From the NCBI GenBank assembly GCA_035771175.1, contig CM069607.1:14082001-14146000 (forward strand): DNA of 64,000 bases. The letters run 5' to 3'. Below, one piece after another: positions 58,701 to 64,000 of this stretch (the first letter of the stretch is position 1; every line of letters begins with the position of its first letter). The stretch comes from Paratinospora sagittata. Taxonomy: Eukaryota > Streptophyta > Magnoliopsida > Ranunculales > Menispermaceae. The notes beneath the pieces were generated by a model, which made no database searches, had not been told where the DNA came from, and saw nothing but the letters and a program-made list of their open reading frames with translations. Position numbers and translations under genes: made by a program.

Positions 58701-60769
58701 ATGAAAAATTCCTCTTCTAAGTAGATAAAAATAGAGTTATTACATATTCAATTTACACAATACTATCAGTGATTACAACACAATCTAAAACTTAAATGTT
58801 TTACTATTAGTAATATTTTAAAATAATAATGCTAAATTGATTAAGATGTGGTACATACTACAGTGCAAACTGCAACATTGAATTCGATGAAAATCACTTA
58901 TCTAAATCAAGGTGATCATAATTCTAGCTACCATAATCACTGTCATTAATATATATATATATATTACTCATTTTAAAATGGTTCCGCTATTAATGTCATT
59001 TGAATTATAGTTATATTGTTATTTTTGATAAATAAAAATGGCATGAAAATCTAATGACCACCTACCTAGCCCCTCTCCTTCCAATAATAAAATGACTCAA
59101 CTCTAAAAATTAACAAGTTTGAATGCTAGCTGTAAGAGTAATAAAATTAAGATGGAAAAATAATAGTTAACCTGTAAGTTTTGAGGAGACCAAGGCCTCG
59201 GTAGAGTTCAACAAAAGCTCCTCTGATCATCTTTTCAGCACATTGGATCTTCTTCTTGTAAATAAAGTCTCCTTGATATTCTTTCTTGGGATTATTAACT
59301 ACATCATCCCACAACATGGAAGTCACTGCAGTTATGGCTCGTGTTGGGGTTGTGGTTGGTATATCAATTCTCATACCCATCTTCGGCTTCCCTTTCTTAC
59401 TCATCTTGGATCTGTTCCCGCTACCAATAAAATTCAATCCGTTCCTTTCTAATGCAGCAACCATGTCGTTGTTGGGAGAATTAGGACTAGAATTATTATT
59501 TGTCTCCACCTCACTTCCGTTCTCTGTATGCATGAATTACTAAAATTATTTAATAGAAAAATAATAAATCTAAATCTAGGAGAATAATAAGTAGTATATA
59601 CATAATTTCAATACTCGATCATTTTTAATATACAAAACCCATTAGTGTATTATGTTGGATGTCCTCAAATCAAGTATATATACCTAAGCTAAGGTGACTA
59701 TATATATATATATATATGGTTGTAGTGAGTCAAGATATCATCGATTGCATTAGTAAAGTTCAAAAAAATTATAAAAAGAAATAGCTACTAGTGCTCTATA
59801 TATTTCTACTATACGTAGTTGTTCAATACATACTTATAAATATAAATGAAATTGTTTACTTATATACTTAACTTGACATAAAAATGTTTTACTTGCTCAT
59901 TGTCCTCAAATCAAACAATAAAAAACTCTATATATGCAAGCCTAGAGGCTATAGGTTTAAGACCCTACCACTTACCTATTTTAAAGGAAAAGAGAATTAT
60001 ATATGTTACTTACTACAATGTTTAAAATATATCATTAATTGATAAATATAGAACTTAAGACCCTGAAAGCCCACACAAAATGAGCACCTAGGAAAAAAAG
60101 GCCATATGCAGATAATGACGAACCATAAGACTAAATTACTTGGGATGCCTGTGCCCATAAAAAATCACGGAGCCACCCATTAATAGTAATGGAACTCTGC
60201 TTAAAGTTTCATCTTGTGATATGAGTTACTACCCCTTGATCATTTATACTACCCCAAACATCCGATTGCATTTTCCTTTCTTGAAAAAAATTTTCTCAAG
60301 AAAACTTTTCTAATGAATTTTCTCATGATTGTTTGATTATATATGAGAAAATATTATTTTTACACTTTTATTATGTAAAAAGAATTGGATATTAGTAAGT
60401 TTCATAGAATATAAACATGAACATAATTAATAATACTAAAAGTTTTCTTATCTCTACATGTGAGAAAATTTTGGTAAAAAAATAAGGAGGTTGAAAAAAT
60501 CTTTCTTGAGAAAGTATTAACAATCAAATGCACAACTTTTCTATTTTTTTTAAAAAAATTATTATTTTTTCGAGAAAATAATAATTTTCTTGCCAATCAA
60601 AGAGGGCCTAAGAAGTGCAATTCTATTTGCTTAATTATTTGAGTTTCTTGACCGTGTTGGCTAATAGTTAAATCAAATTTGGAAGTTTATATATATACAT
60701 CGAACAAGAAATAACAATTAAGGATTTTCTCATTAAAAAAAAAAACAATTAAGGAATAAACTTTAGCTG

Positions 60770-60813
<44 letters not shown>

Positions 60814-62868
60814 CTGTTTAAGCCACTATCAATTTGCTGCTAAAAGAAAAGTTAAGGTATCAAGTGGGCAATTAAAATAATACAAGAGAGCAGTATGTGC
60901 ACGGTAATTCAAGATATAAACATAAACCATTGATCAATATATATATATAAACATAAAACTAGCTAGAAAATATATATATTTATATGAGAAAATAATTCAT
61001 ACCGGAATAATTAATGCTCCGAATGGAAGAAGAATTGGAACGTGGAAGTAGGCCACCGGCGGCATCCCTTCTGGACTGATTATTTTTCCGGTGACGATCA
61101 TTAATGATTTTCTTCAAATCGAGCAGTATATCCAATTGCTTGTTGAGAATTTCCCCTCTCTTAATAAATTCGCTTTCTTTAGTCTTATAGAATTGATTCA
61201 CTTTGTTCAACTCATCATCTAATATCTCAAAGAACTCCTTCACCTATCAAATCAATTAATTTATTCATTAATATATATATGTATATATATATATATATAA
61301 CAAATTAAATATTTAACAAATCATTCCAAGTTTAATTAATGAATTACTTGATCCTCTTCCGAAAATAATTGAACAAGCTCTGTTTCATAAAGATCTTCTT
61401 CATCCCCATTATTCTTGCTTTTCACCTGCAACAAAATGATGTATATCATGTAATAAATAAACAGTTGGGTTATTATTATTTCCGTAGAATAAAATCGAGA
61501 AAAAAAAATCAAAAAAATTACTTCACTGAGTCTACTTGGAGCCACAAGTTTGAACCGATATATAGGCTCATCGGTCCAAAGGAAGAATGCTAAAACGATC
61601 CAGAATACGATACTTACGTGGCAACATAACATTACACCATATCATGAAAGAAAGGAAAAAAAAAAAACTTGTATAGTTTTTGGATAGTAAAAGCATTTCT
61701 AAATTAAAAAGCAGTGAAATTTTATCATTATATATATATATATTGGTGGTGGGGTTGGTTCTTTTTGTTTAACACTCACGATGGTTTCGTGATTGAAACA
61801 ACCAGCCGCGCAGTTTTGCATAGTTTTCGTGTCACGAAGAGTGATCATTTTACAAAAAAAATAAAATAAAACAAGAAAATCTGAAGAGAGACAACGTAGT
61901 TACATTTACAGCAACTTTGACGAAAGAATACACGAAACTCATCAAGAAATTAATTATAAGAAGCTGGCAAAGAAAATGACAGGAAACAAAGATCCCACAT
62001 CATGATCTAAACCAAGCATTAATTGAAGCTGAAATCTTGATTTTCTTTGCTGTTGGAGTTTCGAAAAATATGGAAGTACTTTTCCAGAAAAAATAAAGAA
62101 AAGGAACTAGAATATGTTTAATTCTTTTACACGAACTCGCCAATCATTTATTAGTTTTTTTTTTCTCTTTTTTCCAAGAGTAAAAAACTAGAATGACAAA
62201 GCATTTACATCAGAATTTTCTCTTAGAAACTTGTTATCGTTATCTAAAACTGTTATGTTTAGTCAGCGAAAAATTGTTTTCAAATTCAACTAACCAATCG
62301 CATTTTTTCGTGTTCTTAAAATTTTAGATACTGGAAACTGCATAAGCAAAAACCCAAACCAGCAGACTCATGATCAGTATATCATCTTCCTCGAAAATAG
62401 GTGTCTTGTGCTTTTAAATTGTGCTAAAATAATCTCATTACATAATTGCCAGACCTTGCCCAGAAATTCGAAATTTTGCTGGAAAACTGGAAACCCAACA
62501 AGTAATTAAATTAAGGTAATAGGAACATATATACAATAAGGATAATGGATACGCAAAATCTATTGAAGAACAAGAGAATAATTAACTACTATATATATAT
62601 ATACCTCATGAATAATCTCGTTCTTATGTTCAGTGGTGGTTTGGAAGCGGGTAGCGATGAGTTTCTTTGCAAAGTAGCGAATGGGATCGAAGATGGAGAC
62701 GCCAAAATCATGGTTGTGGTGATGATCTTGTACTTGTTTGCCGGCGTCTTGGGCTTTTTTAGAGAGTTTGATCTTCTTGACGATTTTCTTGAGTTGCCAG
62801 TAATTGACGAAGGCGTCCTTCCATTCTGGAATCAGTTGGGCTTCTAGCTCTTTGGAGAATTTCACCAT
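49800..62868 (-). CDS. PHO1: PHO1-type phosphate exporter (SPX-EXS protein), 15 exons
   Basis: Exports inorganic phosphate, classically for root-to-shoot loading of xylem (family knowledge). Exons, high to low: 62868-62605, 61425-61348, 61243-61003, 59523-59172, 58371-58323, 57875-57804, 57479-57350, 55989-55869, 51627-51384, 51251-51147, 50997-50953, 50700-50548, 50468-50190, 50112-49976, 49890-49800. All borders are GT/AG and phases agree, giving 786 residues without a stop. The SPX domain opens with [20 protein letters not shown] and the Lys-rich [12 protein letters not shown] that senses inositol pyrophosphates. Its later parts are [45 protein letters not shown] and [12 protein letters not shown] (near 375-390). 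Membrane segments lie near residues 390-415, 437-455, 480-505, 508-535 and 650-675. The EXS domain has [39 protein letters not shown]. Intron 8 is 4.2 kb and contains nested transposons. Length and exon count match Arabidopsis PHO1. Confidence 0.95.
52325..54241. mobile_element. hAT-like element with nested LTR fragment, inside PHO1 intron 8
   Basis: Ends are inverted: TAGAGGTGGCAATT at 52325 and the complement TAGGGGTGATAATT ending at 54241. Both ends continue into CCCGGCC/GGGCC-rich sequence. The right part (about 53390-54241) is an inverted relative of 21793-23289. About 52480-53390 looks like an inserted piece of a SIRE-type LTR. No transposase and no 8-bp duplication were found, so the superfamily call is tentative. 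Confidence 0.5.
52735..53030. repeat. Array of GCGCTATC / GATAGCGC near-palindromes in PHO1 intron 8
   Basis: Repeated pairs such as ATAACGCGCTATCATTCATG, TTGATAGCGGGCTATCATTA and ATCAATGATAGCGCGCTATA at intervals of about 70 bp. Analogous in design, though not in sequence, to the GCGCTAAT array of the SIRE LTR at 24215-24510. Confidence 0.75.
54242..55868. other. Rest of PHO1 intron 8
   Basis: No exon-like sequence. About 54815-55330 has a more balanced composition (GGGCCCCGATCTCGACTAGG, TCTATAGGCCTCTAATAGAC, GATGGGCTTAACC), probably another old repeat that I cannot assign. Confidence 0.4.
60255..60607. mobile_element. MITE-like sequence in PHO1 intron 3
   Basis: Left end CATCCGATTGCATTTTCC and right end whose complement reads AGGCCCTCTTTGATTGGCAA. 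It is filled with AAGAAAA/TTTTCTT blocks repeated in inverse order. It resembles the common plant MITEs with CCCTNTTTGATTG-type ends. No target duplication identified. Confidence 0.4.
60774..60812. repeat. (TA)n microsatellite in PHO1 intron 3
   Basis: About 20 uninterrupted TA dinucleotides. Confidence 0.95.
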
Positions 62869-62964
62869 TATTATTTCTCTCTTATTAACCGCCGCTACAA
62901 AGAAATGAAGAGGAAAAATGGGAGAGAAGCTAGTTGTGTTAGCTTTCTAAGAGAAGAGCGGTTT

Positions 62965-62972
62965 TATTTATA
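62965..62972 (-). promoter_or_regulatory. Candidate TATA box of PHO1
   Basis: The minus strand reads ATTATAAATAAAAC here, about 100 bp before the PHO1 start codon. That is a plausible place for a TATA box with a ~70-bp 5' UTR. No P1BS element (GNATATNC) was noticed in the nearest few hundred bases. Confidence 0.5.
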
Positions 62973-63910
62973 ATATGGAGAGAGAAACGATGATGGTGAT
63001 GATGGCCAGAAGCAATAGTAGTGTGCAAATAAGATCACCACTAAAAACCTCTTTTCTCGTTCTTTTGTGTGTTTTCAATTTACTAAAATACCCCTGACTT
63101 TACATGCCAATTACTAAAATGGCCATTTCCTTCTTAGTATGATTTGATGGTGTGTTGTGTGTCAATTGTCAATTTGCAAAGAATCAATTGCTAAGTAGGA
63201 TAAATAACTGTTAAATTAAAATAATTTTTTTTTAATACAACTATCATCATTCACTGTCAAGCTGAAGTGACAAAAATAAAATAGAGGTTGTTTCTGTTGG
63301 ACAGTCATTCGATTGCCACATAGGAGAAATAAATATTGATTAGATTTAATTAAAATAAAATATATTTAACACCTCATCAAAATATTTATTTTAAATGAAA
63401 GCATTGGATAATATTTTTTAACTTGAATGTCTATTAAGTAATAATTTATGTTATATAGGAAGCAAGTCCCTTAACATTGATAACATGACATTTTTTTTTA
63501 AAAGACAACTCATAAAACCATTAGAGTCGCTTTTAGTAATAGCTTGATATGCATTATTGGGCCTCTACTTATTAGATATAACTTTTAGGTTGAGTGATTT
63601 ATAACATCAATTACTAAAATGGCCATTTCCTCTTAATTTGATGGTGTGCTCGGTTGCTTAAGAAAATATGTTGATTAGTAAAAGAGATGAGAAAAAAGAT
63701 TACTCAACTAACTAACAAACTATGGAAAATTTATTTTTCTCTAACTAAACAACCATAAGAAAATTTTCTTAAGTAGATTTTTCTCTATAAATTTTTTTAA
63801 AAAATATTATTTTCTTAAAAATAAGAAATTTTAGTTATCAAATACACCCTTAATATTTTATATTTAGAAAAAGTTTTGATGTCATTGCTATTCTACGATT
63901 ACATAGAAGT
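62973..63910. other. PHO1 upstream region
   Basis: AT-rich with no gene. The phrase TTACTAAAATGGCCATTTCC occurs twice (about 63111 and 63611), each followed by TTTGATGGTGTG, a direct repeat about 500 bp apart. Around 63645-63853 a CTCGGTTGCTTAAGA / complement TAAGGGTGTATTTGATAACT pair may be an old MITE. Confidence 0.4.
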
Positions 63911-64000
63911 TGTCACACCCCGCCCAAACGCGCCTAAACTGGCGGTACACTCTCGGACGGGGCGCGCATTTGGAACAATAACAATGGTAACAACTGAGTG
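63911..64000 (-). repeat. Edge of another LTR of the gypsy element 1 family, minus strand
   Basis: TGTCACACCCCGCCCAAACG starts at 63911. Its complement, GGGCGGGGTGTGACA preceded by CCCGTCCGAGAGTGT and GTTTAGGCGCG, matches the last ~85 bp of the LTRs at 1544-2854 and 10353-11708. The element therefore continues to the right of the window in the opposite orientation. GAAGT (63906-63910) would be its left target duplication. Confidence 0.85.

Overview
The window is nuclear plant DNA, most likely from a eudicot. It is AT-rich and intron-bearing, with L1-type LINE, Ty3/gypsy and Ty1/copia (SIRE-like) retrotransposons, MITEs and two recognisable plant genes. I cannot name the species from sequence alone. 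About two thirds of it is nested mobile-element sequence. There are two complete host genes: a long-chain fatty alcohol oxidase (FAO type, + strand, 3 exons, 16970-21072) and a PHO1-type phosphate exporter (- strand, 15 exons, 49800-62868). Both can be spliced in silico to uninterrupted proteins of 766 and 786 residues, because every exon junction agrees in phase and carries GT/AG.

Layout. 1-12953: an L1-like LINE (already decayed) split by a Ty3/gypsy element (1544-11708). That element has two LTRs, a 5-bp target duplication, a PBS and a PPT, broken gag-pol, an intact extra ORF before gag and a second small extra ORF after pol. 12954-16969: non-coding DNA with a Tourist-like MITE and a 1.56-kb terminal-inverted-repeat element carrying gene-like fragments. 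16970-21072: FAO, with a MITE in intron 2. 21793-23289: AT-rich hAT-like repeat. 23290-30880: a minus-strand SIRE-like copia element with a solo LTR in its gag. 30881-40683: an inverted second SIRE-type LTR, into which a Tekay-like gypsy element (31483-39696) has inserted with a perfect 5-bp duplication. 40684-43815: a large inverted repeat whose arms hold CACTA-like ends and the PHO1 3' end, enclosing a truncated PHO1 copy. 44640-46591: remnant or small derived gene from an ankyrin-type gene. 46999-49799: non-coding with a pair of direct repeats. 49800-62868: PHO1. 63911-64000: edge of another LTR of the first gypsy family.

Most notable: (i) the second gypsy element has a perfect target duplication but two LTRs that look largely unrelated, and its 3' LTR is an almost perfect 1.3-kb palindrome built on a ~40-bp minisatellite; (ii) a PHO1-derived inverted repeat lies about 6 kb downstream of the intact PHO1 gene and could form a hairpin RNA; (iii) a chromovirus carries an intact 529-codon extra ORF while its gag-pol is dead; (iv) a tRNA-like SINE promoter is caught inside a foldback LTR.

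All identities and similarities are by eye. No alignment, database search or expression evidence was available.
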